Source: JAFGIG01 sp964397545
Lineage (GTDB): Bacteria; SDB-A
Reading direction: 5' to 3'
Length of the DNA stretch: 64,000 bases
Assembly (NCBI GenBank): GCA_964397545.1
Contig: CAYNIW010000002.1
Span: 1-64,000, forward strand
Below, piece after piece: positions 25,192 through 34,214 of this stretch. The notes under the pieces were generated by a model. It searched no databases and was not told the origin of the DNA. It was given only the letters and a program-made list of their open reading frames with translations. Position 1 is the stretch's first letter. Each line of letters opens with the position of its first letter. A program made the translations under genes and the position numbers.

Positions 25192-27019
25192 TTATATCAA
25201 GAGCCAGCGAATCCTTTTCGTCTATTGACAATATGAATTCTATGTAGGGGAGTGCCCTTTCGGTGAACTTCCCTTCATCTTCCAAGGTTATTGCGAAGAC
25301 TTTTCTCCAAACGGATTGTTTAATGTTTCCGGTTATCATGAGAGCTCTTTCATGACCCTGAAAAATCGAAGGGATCGGCCTGATAGCGATTTTTTTCCAG
25401 CCCTCAGAATCGTCGAGAAGACTGTCGTCCGTGAAAAAAAAACCGTGTGGTAAAAAATCCCTGTCCCTGAGTTTTTTAAGGTCAGGATCCGGATGGGACG
25501 AGAATTGCCCGCCCGGAGGATTGGATACGAAAAAACCGCCTTTGTTTTTGGCGTAAGTGTAGATAGAAAATATAAGATCTTCAAAAGACAACTGAAGCTT
25601 TTCGATGTCAACGCTTTCGCCTTTTTCCCATGAGCATAGTAAATTCAAAAATTCAGCGAACTCTTTTTCCCAATGTGTAGAAAGCCCGGAGTCGCTCTTG
25701 TCCAGCCAAATCACATACCAGGATCTTCTGAGAAGTTCTTTGTCAACGACAAGAACGTCGGTTCTCAATTTTTCCACTGTCTGAAGGTAAATAAGAGGGG
25801 AAACCTCTTCCCACGCGAGTGCGCCGGGCGCATTTGCCAGATACACGGAAGATTCCGGAAGAAAAGAAAGAATAGACTCGGCGTAGTCTCGGGACAGATA
25901 AAGCGAGCTTTTGTCTGACTTTCTGAAACCGTCGTAAACGGGATAAACAGCTAATATCAAAACGGAAGCTGTCAATAGAGATGATCTTATCTTTGAAAAA
26001 AGCCAGAACAGTCCAAAAGTGCTCAAAACGGATACTGAAAGAATTGAAGGGATGACGTAAGGGTCTATGTCGGGAATACTGTAAGAAGAAGAATACGCGA
26101 GATTGGCGCATATTACAAATGTGAAGAGGAAAAAAAGATGCCTCTTGTTTTTGAACAAAAAAACTCCGCCTGGGATTGAAAAGATATATACGGGCAGAAA
26201 GCCGTTAAAAAAAACAATTCTGACAAGCGACGCGAGAGATTTTGCGAAGGCAGTCATCCCTCCTGAAAACATCCAGACCATGTATTGCTTGCCTGTTACG
26301 TGGTTGTATAGATATCCTAAGCCTCGCGAAGTCCCTCCCCAGTCCAATGGAGGTGAACATGAAGATCTGATTGCTATTGAGAGATATATGCTCGCTCCCG
26401 CTGCTGCTGCGGTCAGGGCCGATAAAGCGAGAATATTTCTTTTCACGCTGAGTTTGAATACCGAGAAAATGAAAACCGGCAGGGCAATGCCGATTATCAT
26501 AAAATGGTTGCCCAAAAAAAGACCGCAGAGATAAGAAATCAGAAGATATGATGCCGGAGAGTGTTTTTTGCAGGAAGAGTTCATATAGAGAGCTATCAGG
26601 ACAGAAGATAAAAGAGCAGATAAAGCATAGACCTCGGTTTCTGTGGCAACCGAGAACATCACAGGATGAAAGCAGAAAGCTGTGTTAAATAAAAAAGCCG
26701 GTATAAAACCTGTTCTTTTCTTTATGGCAAGAGCGAGGACAACTCCGGCCGAGGCGGCGCATAAGGCTGAAAAAGCATTGGAAGCGCTAACAGGCACGGT
26801 CCAAACAAATGAAGTTAAAAAGATAAAAACCCTTGTAAGAAGCGAATAAAGAGGATATCCGGTCGGATGCGGTATTCCGTAGAGCACGGCGCAGGATGAA
26901 AGTTCTCCGGAGTCTATGAAAGTAAGCCCGGGAGCCATTGAGGCGAGGTAAAAAGTCGCGTTTATGAAAAAAATGAGAATAGCAAAAAGAATACCCTCAG
27001 GTTTTCCTTTAAGTTTCAT
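25160..27019 (-). CDS. DUF2723 multi-pass membrane protein, glycosyltransferase-like
   Basis: A 619-residue integral membrane protein with about ten hydrophobic helices in the first 400 residues and a soluble C-terminal part. The opening loop FIDSGELSSCAVLYGIPHPTGYPL is the DUF2723 signature, with acidic residues positioned as in GT-C (O-mannosyltransferase-like) enzymes. It probably moves a sugar from a lipid carrier to a protein or lipid outside the inner membrane. A GT2 glycosyltransferase of the dolichyl-phosphate-sugar synthase type lies just upstream and could supply that donor. GGAGGTGAG precedes the ATG. Confidence 0.85.
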   Translation of the reverse strand: MKLKGKPEGILFAILIFFINATFYLASMAPGLTFIDSGELSSCAVLYGIPHPTGYPLYSLLTRVFIFLTSFVWTVPVSASNAFSALCAASAGVVLALAIKKRTGFIPAFLFNTAFCFHPVMFSVATETEVYALSALLSSVLIALYMNSSCKKHSPASYLLISYLCGLFLGNHFMIIGIALPVFIFSVFKLSVKRNILALSALTAAAAGASIYLSIAIRSSCSPPLDWGGTSRGLGYLYNHVTGKQYMVWMFSGGMTAFAKSLASLVRIVFFNGFLPVYIFSIPGGVFLFKNKRHLFFLFTFVICANLAYSSSYSIPDIDPYVIPSILSVSVLSTFGLFWLFSKIRSSLLTASVLILAVYPVYDGFRKSDKSSLYLSRDYAESILSFLPESSVYLANAPGALAWEEVSPLIYLQTVEKLRTDVLVVDKELLRRSWYVIWLDKSDSGLSTHWEKEFAEFLNLLCSWEKGESVDIEKLQLSFEDLIFSIYTYAKNKGGFFVSNPPGGQFSSHPDPDLKKLRDRDFLPHGFFFTDDSLLDDSEGWKKIAIRPIPSIFQGHERALMITGNIKQSVWRKVFAITLEDEGKFTERALPYIEFILSIDEKDSLALDIIKRFYQQQPF

Positions 27020-27109
27020 CTCACCTCCAGTTTCATAGATTCAATCGGCAGTCATTATATATATAGTATGTCCTTTATAAACAGGCAACAACATGTATCA
27101 GCCAGATTA

Positions 27110-27862
27110 TTAATAAAAAAACATCATTAACACTGTGAAAATTCCTGAAAACAGAACGAAAAAAATCAAAAACGAAATAATTTTATAAAGACCGGTTTCG
27201 AGGGCGAGGTTGATATAGAGCCTGGAAAGTCTGGCTATGCCGTATCTGGATTTTCTTGCAGGAGAAGTCTGAAGCACCGGTATTTCTCTTATAGAGTATC
27301 CGAGTTTCATGGCCAGAGCCGGTATAAAAGTGTTTTTCGACGATTCTCTCAATATATCTTCTACTGCTCTTCTGCGATAGCATTTGAACATTGAGCCTAT
27401 GTCTTTGACCGGCTTTCTGAAATACAGAGAAAGTTGAAGATTCAGGAAAAAGGAAAAAAGTTTTCTCAGAGGAGGGTCCGTCCTGTTCGACCTTATTCCG
27501 GAAATTATGTTGTCGCCTTCACTCAATTGACTGAGCAGTAAATTGAAATTATCAAGAGGCGTTTGGAGGTCTGCGTCAGAAGTGAGTATGAGATCTCCTG
27601 AAGAATGTTTCATGCCGGAGATGACTGCGCTGTGCTGTCCGAGATTTTGTCTATGTCTTACGAGCTTGAATATTTTTCCGCCCTGCCGGCATTCTCTTTT
27701 AATAATATCATAAGTCCCGTCGGAGCTTCCGTCGTCAACATAGATAACTTCGGCTTTTAGGGGCTCAAGACCAAGAATAAAAGCTTTTACGGAGGAGTGG
27801 GTTTTGCCGATAATAAGCGATTCGTTGAAGAGGGGTATAATTAAGCTGATTTGCATCCGCAT
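27110..27862 (-). CDS. GT2 glycosyltransferase, polyprenyl-phosphate sugar synthase type
   Basis: A 250-residue GT-A family 2 enzyme. Motifs: ISLIIPLFNES, YVDDGSSDGT, GQHSAVISGMKHS, SDADLQTP (DxD). The C-terminal end has one or two hydrophobic helices (KIISFLIFFVLFSGIFTVLMM), as in ArnC/DPM1-like synthases that make undecaprenyl-phosphate sugars at the inner membrane. It is 90 bp upstream of the DUF2723 gene in the same direction, suggesting a donor-transferase pair. Start may be ATG 27862 or ATG 27856. Confidence 0.88.
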   Translation of the reverse strand: MRMQISLIIPLFNESLIIGKTHSSVKAFILGLEPLKAEVIYVDDGSSDGTYDIIKRECRQGGKIFKLVRHRQNLGQHSAVISGMKHSSGDLILTSDADLQTPLDNFNLLLSQLSEGDNIISGIRSNRTDPPLRKLFSFFLNLQLSLYFRKPVKDIGSMFKCYRRRAVEDILRESSKNTFIPALAMKLGYSIREIPVLQTSPARKSRYGIARLSRLYINLALETGLYKIISFLIFFVLFSGIFTVLMMFFY

Positions 27863-28034
27863 CTTTTATCACAGCGAGTCCTGCATTACAACATAGAATT
27901 CATAAACTCTGTTAAGAATGATGTTTTGTCCCCTAAATTTCTGTTGACTTTGGCTTTTTCTGCTGTTAATTTTTACTATTAAATGGTTTTGAGTTCTAAA
28001 AATATAGTATGCCTTTCAGGAAGGAGGGAAGCTG

Positions 28035-28988
28035 ATGGTTAGAAAAACGGGGTTTATACTATCTGCCGTTTTCCTGGTTATGTTCATATTCATCGGATGC
28101 TCAACTATTCCAATGGACGAAGGGAAGCGACACGAAGGAGAAATAATAGTTGATTACCATTTCTCCGCTCAGGGGACTACAACGGATGGACTCGGTATTA
28201 AGCTTCACTGGGATATATTGACTACTGCGAAAAGATACAGAGTTGTCTTCGAGAACTCCATCGACTCTGTTTTTCCCGCTTTCGAAGTCGACCAGGGGGA
28301 TACGACTTATTTCAATGACTGGTCTATTGCTGATGCTCAACAACTCGGAAAATACACTGTTTATTTTTCAGAATCATCGAGCGGAACGGATTGGAAATTG
28401 ATTGATTCAACAAGGACCAACACTGTATCGGGATCATCTCACCTTATCGCCTACGGGCTTAACGGCAGTTTTGCCGCTGTATGGGACGTTAAAGGATACA
28501 GAATTATCGGATTTGAGGATCCCGAACTGCACTCTTTAGCGGAAGTTTACCTCTATGATCCCTGCGATTCCATGAATAGATTAGATACGACATTATTTAC
28601 CATTGACACGTCTTTCATCGTGGATACTTTGAATGATACAACCTGGATCTATGATTCAACCGTTGTTATTGATACAGCCCTTGCATATCTTGAGATTTAT
28701 TCTGCATATATGCCTCCGTTCTCCGGGTCAAAACAGGCCGGTGTTCAGAACGCGGGTTCGGATTCCAATTGGGTAGATATGAGAATTGCTCCGGTAGGAG
28801 ACCAATATTTATACTCAGTGCCTGTTGTCACAGGAGATGTTGTCTGGATGCAGAGTGTCGGCGAGAGGTATATGAAAATTCTTGTTGACAGTATATATCT
28901 GTCCCCGCCGGCAAGTGACCGTGATTCAGCTGTAATATATTTCCATTGGAGATTCCAACCCACACCCAAATTCAGATATGTGTATTAA
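28035..28988 (+). CDS. Hypothetical lipoprotein (first of three)
   Basis: A 317-residue lipoprotein (lipobox FIFIGC at about residue 22). The mature protein reads as beta-sandwich modules: a fibronectin type III-like part (LHWDILTTAKRYRVVFE) and, at about residues 185-220, a run very rich in Asp-Thr pairs. No catalytic motif is seen. AAGGAGG precedes the ATG. It heads a three-gene set of lipoproteins that ends at the terminator near 31632. Function unknown; a surface or periplasmic structural role is inferred from composition. Confidence 0.78.
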   Translation: MVRKTGFILSAVFLVMFIFIGCSTIPMDEGKRHEGEIIVDYHFSAQGTTTDGLGIKLHWDILTTAKRYRVVFENSIDSVFPAFEVDQGDTTYFNDWSIADAQQLGKYTVYFSESSSGTDWKLIDSTRTNTVSGSSHLIAYGLNGSFAAVWDVKGYRIIGFEDPELHSLAEVYLYDPCDSMNRLDTTLFTIDTSFIVDTLNDTTWIYDSTVVIDTALAYLEIYSAYMPPFSGSKQAGVQNAGSDSNWVDMRIAPVGDQYLYSVPVVTGDVVWMQSVGERYMKILVDSIYLSPPASDRDSAVIYFHWRFQPTPKFRYVY

Positions 28989-29001
28989 TACGGAGGGTCA
29001 G

Positions 29002-30003
29002 ATGAAATCAAAGGGCAGAATTATTTTTACTTCACTGGCGTTTCTGATAGCGTTTTTGACGGCTTTTACGGGCTGTTCTAAAAGTGTTATCGATCAGCCG
29101 CCTGATGTTCCTCCCTACATAAACAGGGACGACAGTACAACCCAGGGAATAACGACATCGATTCTCGGGGTGAATTTTGATGGTGGAGATATAGTTGTAA
29201 GAGTGAGTGTAAAGACTCAGGAGAATAAACCTGTTGTCGGCTTAAACGGTGCGAATTTTAACGTCCGTGAGATGTCATACAAGCCCGACGGAAGCATCGA
29301 TACAAATAAGATTCTTTACAACGATATGACGATGAGAGTTCTCAACGCTCCTTCCACAAACTACAATTCCATAGTTTTGGTAAGAAGTATGTCTTCATCT
29401 GTGGCATCCTACGACGCTACTATTACTGCTTACCTAAAAAGGTTTATAAATTGGAAAAAGCCACAGGATTCATTGGCGGTAATCGGTTTCCACAGCTACG
29501 ATACACTTGTCACTGATTTCACTCGGATTATCGCTTTGCTCGAACAAGGCGCGGATTTTCCAAGTTTTAACGGCAGGAGTGCTATGTTCAGAGCCCTAAG
29601 CAGAGCGATATCCGAACTACAGGGACAGGGAGGCAGAAAAGGAATAGTAATTTTCGGTGACGGTCTTAATAACGAGCTTCCGCATGACAGGCAGGCGGTT
29701 ATTAACGCCGCAAACGCGGCCAATATTCCGATATATTTCCTTAAATTCGGGGACAGCCCTGATACTGCCAATATCGAACAGATATCCCTTCAAACAGGAG
29801 CTTATTACCAATATCAGATGACAAGCGGAGGTGTTTGGGGAATCATGGACGAGATAAGGGGAGAACAGAACAATGTCTATGAAATAAGATTCCAGAGAAG
29901 CACTCCTTCAGGCAGAAGGGGCTATCTGAACGTCTCAACTCAATACCAGGCAGCTGTCGGAATCACTCTTCACACTTCTTTGTATTATTTTGAGGCTCCG
30001 TAA
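29002..30003 (+). CDS. Lipoprotein with degenerate von Willebrand A domain
   Basis: A 333-residue lipoprotein (lipobox AFTGC). From about residue 120 to 310 it follows the VWA fold: strand IVLVRSMSSS, helix, LAVIGFHSYDTLVTDF, helix ALSRAISELQ, IVIFGDG and IYFLKFGD. The MIDAS motif DxSxS lacks its Asp (R128-S-M-S-S-S), so metal-dependent ligand binding is doubtful. Start ATG 29002 follows GGAGGGTCAG, 13 bp after the previous stop. Part of the three-lipoprotein operon. Confidence 0.8.
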   Translation: MKSKGRIIFTSLAFLIAFLTAFTGCSKSVIDQPPDVPPYINRDDSTTQGITTSILGVNFDGGDIVVRVSVKTQENKPVVGLNGANFNVREMSYKPDGSIDTNKILYNDMTMRVLNAPSTNYNSIVLVRSMSSSVASYDATITAYLKRFINWKKPQDSLAVIGFHSYDTLVTDFTRIIALLEQGADFPSFNGRSAMFRALSRAISELQGQGGRKGIVIFGDGLNNELPHDRQAVINAANAANIPIYFLKFGDSPDTANIEQISLQTGAYYQYQMTSGGVWGIMDEIRGEQNNVYEIRFQRSTPSGRRGYLNVSTQYQAAVGITLHTSLYYFEAP

Positions 30004-30018
30004 TAGAGGAGGGGGAAA

Positions 30019-31614
30019 ATGAGAAAAACAACTATAGCAACGATATTGGTCCTTGCGGTGATAGCCGCCGGGCTTTGGATTGGTTGCAGTACCGCGCCAA
30101 CGGGAAACATCCTTCAGAATAAACCGCCGGAAACATTTTTGGTTAATGTTCCGCCGGGGAATGACACTATAAACGCTATAACTCTTGTTTACTGGTATGG
30201 CAGGGATTCTGATGGTGTTGTAGCTTACTATGAGTGGTTTTTATCCGGTGATTCAATTGACGCAAGTCAAATAACGCAATGGGATTCAGTTTTTGCTTCA
30301 AGCGATACAATGAAGTTCACAATAGATGATGTTCCTGCTCAATTTATCACCCTCGATACTGTTATAGACACAATATTAGTAGGGAATGACACTTTTTATA
30401 AAGTCCATGAGGTTTGGCATTTCATTGGGTATTTTTACGTAAGAGCTGTTGACGATCTCGGAATGAGAGATCCGACGCCGGCTGTCAGAGGCTGGAACGT
30501 CAATAGTGTTAAACCGGTAATTCAGATTTACGCTCCTGACAGCACTACGGGATTAGTTAGGTATTACAGCGGGACTACACCCAAATTCTGGAAATCGCAC
30601 CAAGTTCCTGTTTTATTTTATACTGAAGGAACGACTCCGTTTTGGAAAGGCCCTCAGGTTTGGTGGAACCGTAATGACACTTTGAATGACCCTGTCAACA
30701 CCCCGATCGGATACAGATATAGAATTGACAATGGAACTTGGTCTCAATGGACAGATGTGGACCCTACTGTTGGAAATGACTCTTTCATAACAATAAGAGG
30801 AAATATCTCTGAAGGTAATCATTGGTTCTATCTTCAGGGCAGAAATTCTTCTCATATTCAAAGTGATATAGATTCTTTTTATTTTAGAACTATAAATCCC
30901 GATCTCGATGCCGGAACCATTGCGGTAATTCTTGCGAACAACTATACAGGGACTCAAATAAACTGGTATCAGAATTTATTCCAGATTATCAGACCGAATG
31001 CTACTTTTAAATTTATGACAAAACCCGCTGCTGTTCCTTTTCCTATTGACAGTTTCAAAGGTGTAAGCTTAGCGATATATTTGAAAGAAGACTTTACAAA
31101 ATCAAATAATACTATTGCTGATACTTTGGCTCTCTACGAATACATTCAGCACGGCGGTAAAGTTTGGTTCTGCGGTCCTTATATGTTAAATGAGATGGGA
31201 AAATTTAATCTGGGAATTCAGATAACAAATGACTATTTAGGAATAGACTATTTTTCCTCTTGTGAAGATTCATTGTTTTTCAGCGGAGTACAAGTAACAC
31301 AAAGCGGCGTTGCTTTGAATTATCCCAATCAGAATATTATGATTGATCCGGCTCACACTTTCCCACCCAACCAAGTTAAAGGGAAGTTTATCGAGTCATA
31401 TTACTCTTCAAATCCTAATCTTACATCTGTATATCTCTGGATTGGAGATATGCCCTTTAACGAAACTCCGGTAGCGGTTTTGCACCAGGATGCTTCTCTG
31501 AATCTCAAAACTGCGAATTTTGGTTTCGCTTTGAAAGCAATGGAGTGGGATTCACAGAGCTATGAACCAATTAGATCTGTGATTGATGCGACATTAGTCT
31601 GGTTCGGATTGTAA
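30019..31614 (+). CDS. Large lipoprotein with Ig-like modules (third of three)
   Basis: A 531-residue lipoprotein (lipobox GLWIGC). It opens with PPETFLVNVPPGND and a FN3/Ig-like region (ITLVYWYGRDSDGVVAYYEW), continues with another beta module to about residue 290, and ends with an alpha/beta domain of about 230 residues (GTIAVILANNYTG...LALYEYIQHGGKVWFCGP), reminiscent of glutamine-amidotransferase-like or ThuA-like folds without a visible catalytic Cys. Proteins of this layout are common in FCB genomes. AGAGGAGGGGG precedes the ATG, 15 bp after the VWA gene. Function unknown. Confidence 0.78.
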   Translation: MRKTTIATILVLAVIAAGLWIGCSTAPTGNILQNKPPETFLVNVPPGNDTINAITLVYWYGRDSDGVVAYYEWFLSGDSIDASQITQWDSVFASSDTMKFTIDDVPAQFITLDTVIDTILVGNDTFYKVHEVWHFIGYFYVRAVDDLGMRDPTPAVRGWNVNSVKPVIQIYAPDSTTGLVRYYSGTTPKFWKSHQVPVLFYTEGTTPFWKGPQVWWNRNDTLNDPVNTPIGYRYRIDNGTWSQWTDVDPTVGNDSFITIRGNISEGNHWFYLQGRNSSHIQSDIDSFYFRTINPDLDAGTIAVILANNYTGTQINWYQNLFQIIRPNATFKFMTKPAAVPFPIDSFKGVSLAIYLKEDFTKSNNTIADTLALYEYIQHGGKVWFCGPYMLNEMGKFNLGIQITNDYLGIDYFSSCEDSLFFSGVQVTQSGVALNYPNQNIMIDPAHTFPPNQVKGKFIESYYSSNPNLTSVYLWIGDMPFNETPVAVLHQDASLNLKTANFGFALKAMEWDSQSYEPIRSVIDATLVWFGL

Positions 31615-31631
31615 AAAATTACTGAATCAAG

Positions 31632-31662
31632 AGAGCCGGCAAAATTGCCGGCTCTTTTTTTA
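31632..31662 (+). terminator. Rho-independent terminator after the lipoprotein operon
   Basis: Stem AGAGCCGGC/GCCGGCTCT (extendable by AA/TT) followed by a run of eight T. It ends the plus-strand three-gene set and overlaps the last bases of the convergent prenyltransferase gene. On the minus strand the tract of A is upstream of the stem, so it could also act there only weakly. Confidence 0.9.
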
Positions 31663-32508
31663 TTTCAGGATCAAATTTCTAATAAGAAAAAATAAAATAG
31701 CCAAAACCATTGATATTTTCAATAAAACGATAGATTTTTTTATACACTTATTTACCAATAAAATCGATACAGAAACAGGCGCAGGAATAAGAAGAAGAAA
31801 TAAAATAAACTGCATGGGTCCGGCATTGATTATACACAGAATTGCGATTAAATATATCAACAAACCTGTTGAAGAAATATAGAATAACAACAAAGAAACG
31901 CGTTCGCCGAAAAACACAGCCGTTGTATTTTTTTTCGCGGATTTGTCGCCCCTGAGATCTTCTATGTCTTTTAGTATTTCCCTTGGTAAATGAAGAAAAA
32001 CTGCAAGAAAGAACAACGATAGTATTTCAGTTTTAACTGATCCTGAAATCAGACCTCCCCAAAGAACCGGGAAAGCGGATAGAATTGAAGTCAGGAGATT
32101 GCCTGCGAAAGGCGTTTTTTTTAAGTATATGTTATAAAATATTATGGTAGTAATTATTGAAGAATTTACAATGAAGAACCGAACATGTAGTGCAGATAAT
32201 ATAATTGAAACGCTTAATATCACTATTGAAAAGATAACACATGATCGTTTGGAAATCAGATTCCGGACAAGAATTCTTCCGGGCCTGTTGATTCTGTCTT
32301 CTTCCAAGTCGGTCAAATCGTTAAGGCAGTAACCGGCGGCCGCGCTTAAAACTATCGGCGCGAACATTACAAGATCTAAAATATTAAGAGAAAAGCTGTT
32401 TTTTGATATCGCAAACCCGAGATAGACAGCGGCGATGATTATAAGAAGATTCAGGGGTCTTGTTATCAGGATGTAGGGAAGAATTTTGTTTCTAACAAAA
32501 AAAATCAT
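31660..32508 (-). CDS. UbiA-family prenyltransferase, DGGGP-synthase-like
   Basis: A 282-residue membrane protein with about eight or nine helices. Both Asp-rich motifs of the UbiA family are present: NDLTDLEEDRINRPGR (about 61-76) and DIEDLRGDK (about 185-193). These bind prenyl diphosphate via Mg2+. The RINRP and LPREILKDIEDLRGD forms resemble the group annotated as geranylgeranylglycerol-phosphate geranylgeranyltransferase, found in Bacteroidetes and archaea, more than menaquinone or haem enzymes. The acceptor cannot be fixed from sequence. It overlaps the PAP2 gene by 4 bp. Confidence 0.82.
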   Translation of the reverse strand: MIFFVRNKILPYILITRPLNLLIIIAAVYLGFAISKNSFSLNILDLVMFAPIVLSAAAGYCLNDLTDLEEDRINRPGRILVRNLISKRSCVIFSIVILSVSIILSALHVRFFIVNSSIITTIIFYNIYLKKTPFAGNLLTSILSAFPVLWGGLISGSVKTEILSLFFLAVFLHLPREILKDIEDLRGDKSAKKNTTAVFFGERVSLLLFYISSTGLLIYLIAILCIINAGPMQFILFLLLIPAPVSVSILLVNKCIKKSIVLLKISMVLAILFFLIRNLILK

Positions 32509-33041
32509 GGATCAAAGATCCTGTCCGTGATTTTCTCGGCGATTATTCCCGAAAAATATCCTATAAAAGCGCCGGCGACAACGTCTGAAAAGTAATGCCG
32601 GTTCAACGCTATCCGCGAGACCCCGACTACACCGGCCAAAGCCAGCGCTTGATACCTGTATTGGGGATACTCACGGGAGATCGCATAGGCGAAAGAGAAA
32701 GCCGTCGAAGTGTGACCAGACGGAAATGAATGCTCTCCTCCGTCCGGTCTTTCCCTGTTGACTGCGATTTTTATTCCGGTCGTCAGGACTCCGGATACAG
32801 CGAAAGAGGTCACAGCGAGTTTTCCGCACCTTTGGGATCTTTCGTCGCCGAAAGACATGATTGTCGAGGCGAAAAGGAGTGTTCTTCCGTCACCGAGTTT
32901 AGTCGCCATTTCCATCGCGCTTTGCGAGAGAGGAGAAGAAAGGTTGTCTCTAATGCTTCTCGTGATGCGCAGGTCAGTGTCGAAAGAAAAGAGAGTTTTT
33001 ACGGAGAAAAAAACAAAGGTTATTAAATAACAGAGTTTCAT
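32505..33041 (-). CDS. PAP2-family membrane phosphatase
   Basis: A 178-residue exported or membrane protein with all three acid phosphatase signatures: KIAVNRERPDG, FPSGHTS and SRIALNRHYFSDV. Substrates of this family include undecaprenyl diphosphate, phosphatidate and phosphatidylglycerol phosphate. Overlap with the downstream prenyltransferase and upstream GlmU-like gene suggests a role in isoprenoid-linked or lipid metabolism; undecaprenyl-PP recycling is one option. Signal sequence LCYLITFVFFSVKTLFS. Confidence 0.88.
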   Translation of the reverse strand: MKLCYLITFVFFSVKTLFSFDTDLRITRSIRDNLSSPLSQSAMEMATKLGDGRTLLFASTIMSFGDERSQRCGKLAVTSFAVSGVLTTGIKIAVNRERPDGGEHSFPSGHTSTAFSFAYAISREYPQYRYQALALAGVVGVSRIALNRHYFSDVVAGAFIGYFSGIIAEKITDRIFDP

Positions 33042-34213
33042 GAAAGGAGGAAAAGGTTTTCCGCCATCTCTCTGTAAGATTCTGTCAGGTTGATTTCCCT
33101 TCTTGACATTGCCGTTTGGGCTGTAGCAATAAACTTATCAAAAGAATACTTCTCGCCGGGTCCCCAGCTGAATGAGGGAATGTATTTGTGCGTTAGGCCA
33201 GGTTTGAAAACATTCGCGCCGAAACCGGCTGTTGTTCCTGTATTGAAAAGAGTTCCGATGGCTGTTCTCACGTGATCGCCGCATAAAAGACCGAGAAAGC
33301 TCAGCCCTGTCCGGTGTGTGACTCCGTTGAAATTCACCTTAATTTCCGAATAATTGTTTTTTAGGTTCGAGTTGGATGTTCCAGCGCCGAAATTGACCCA
33401 TTCACCTACATAGGAATTTCCAATGAAACCGTAGTGTTGTTTGTTTGAATATCCGGTGAAAACTGATTTGGATATCTCTCCGCTCAATCTGCACTGAGGG
33501 CCGAAACTGCAGCCGTTGAGTATGTGCGTGTAGGGTTTTAATATGGATCCCGGGCCTATATAAGCCGGTCCGGCTATGACGGAATGTGATTTGACTTCCA
33601 CACCCTCGCTAATACTGACTGGACCGCCTCTTGCGTCTATTACTACGAAATCCTCTATTATTGTGTTCGCCCCAATGAAAATTTTTTCAGGAAAAAGCAA
33701 AACAGCTGTTTTTGAAATTTCGCCTAATTGTGCCCCCCTGAAGAAATTTTTTTCAAGTGCAAGCGGGTTGTGTTCTATGAGTTCCCAGATATTGCTGAAA
33801 AAAAACGCGTTTGTTTCCGTCCTTGGTATATTTTCAGGAATTATCCCTTCGTTTATTATCCTGCGCGCCCTGCAGGCATCACCTCTGAAACCGATGAGAG
33901 AACCTCTGCTGAAAAAAACCTCTTCAGGCCCTTCAAGAGGGATATTTTTTTTAAGATCAATCTCAGGGAGAAGGGAGGAAAGAATATACAAACCTCTTGA
34001 GGGTTCTTCATTTATCCTGTAGTTTGGATGAACTTCCTTCATATAACCTTCCATATATGAGGGGCAAATAAGAGTGACGTCGCAAAGATCGTAAAGCCTT
34101 CTCAATCCTTCGGAAAAAGTGAAATATCCGCAGAGAAGGTCGGAGACGTGACGGGAAAGGGAGAGTGGGAAAAAAGCCTCTCTGTCTTTTTCGAAGAGTA
34201 TTATTCCTGTCAT
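33038..34213 (-). CDS. Alternative GlmU-family sugar nucleotidyltransferase/acetyltransferase-like protein
   Basis: A 391-residue protein with a divergent nucleotidyltransferase-like front (IILFEKDREAFFPLSLSRHVSDL) and a long left-handed beta helix from about 160 to 340 (isoleucine-patch hexapeptides such as IFIGANTIIEDF, AYIGPGSILKPY, NFGAGTSNSNLKNN). This matches the GlmU-like family annotated in Bacteroidetes-type bacteria as GlcNAc-1-phosphate uridylyltransferase/glucosamine-1-phosphate acetyltransferase. It could supply the acetyltransferase activity missing from the truncated GlmU at 43940. It lies 2 bp from the upstream dacB-type gene and overlaps the PAP2 gene. Confidence 0.78.
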   Translation of the reverse strand: MTGIILFEKDREAFFPLSLSRHVSDLLCGYFTFSEGLRRLYDLCDVTLICPSYMEGYMKEVHPNYRINEEPSRGLYILSSLLPEIDLKKNIPLEGPEEVFFSRGSLIGFRGDACRARRIINEGIIPENIPRTETNAFFFSNIWELIEHNPLALEKNFFRGAQLGEISKTAVLLFPEKIFIGANTIIEDFVVIDARGGPVSISEGVEVKSHSVIAGPAYIGPGSILKPYTHILNGCSFGPQCRLSGEISKSVFTGYSNKQHYGFIGNSYVGEWVNFGAGTSNSNLKNNYSEIKVNFNGVTHRTGLSFLGLLCGDHVRTAIGTLFNTGTTAGFGANVFKPGLTHKYIPSFSWGPGEKYSFDKFIATAQTAMSRREINLTESYREMAENLFLLS

Positions 34214-34214
34214 A

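Noticed and set aside
27863..27891. TTGTAA-N17-TAAAAG on the minus strand before the GT2 gene
   Set aside because: The -10 would touch the start codon, leaving no room for a leader or ribosome binding site.
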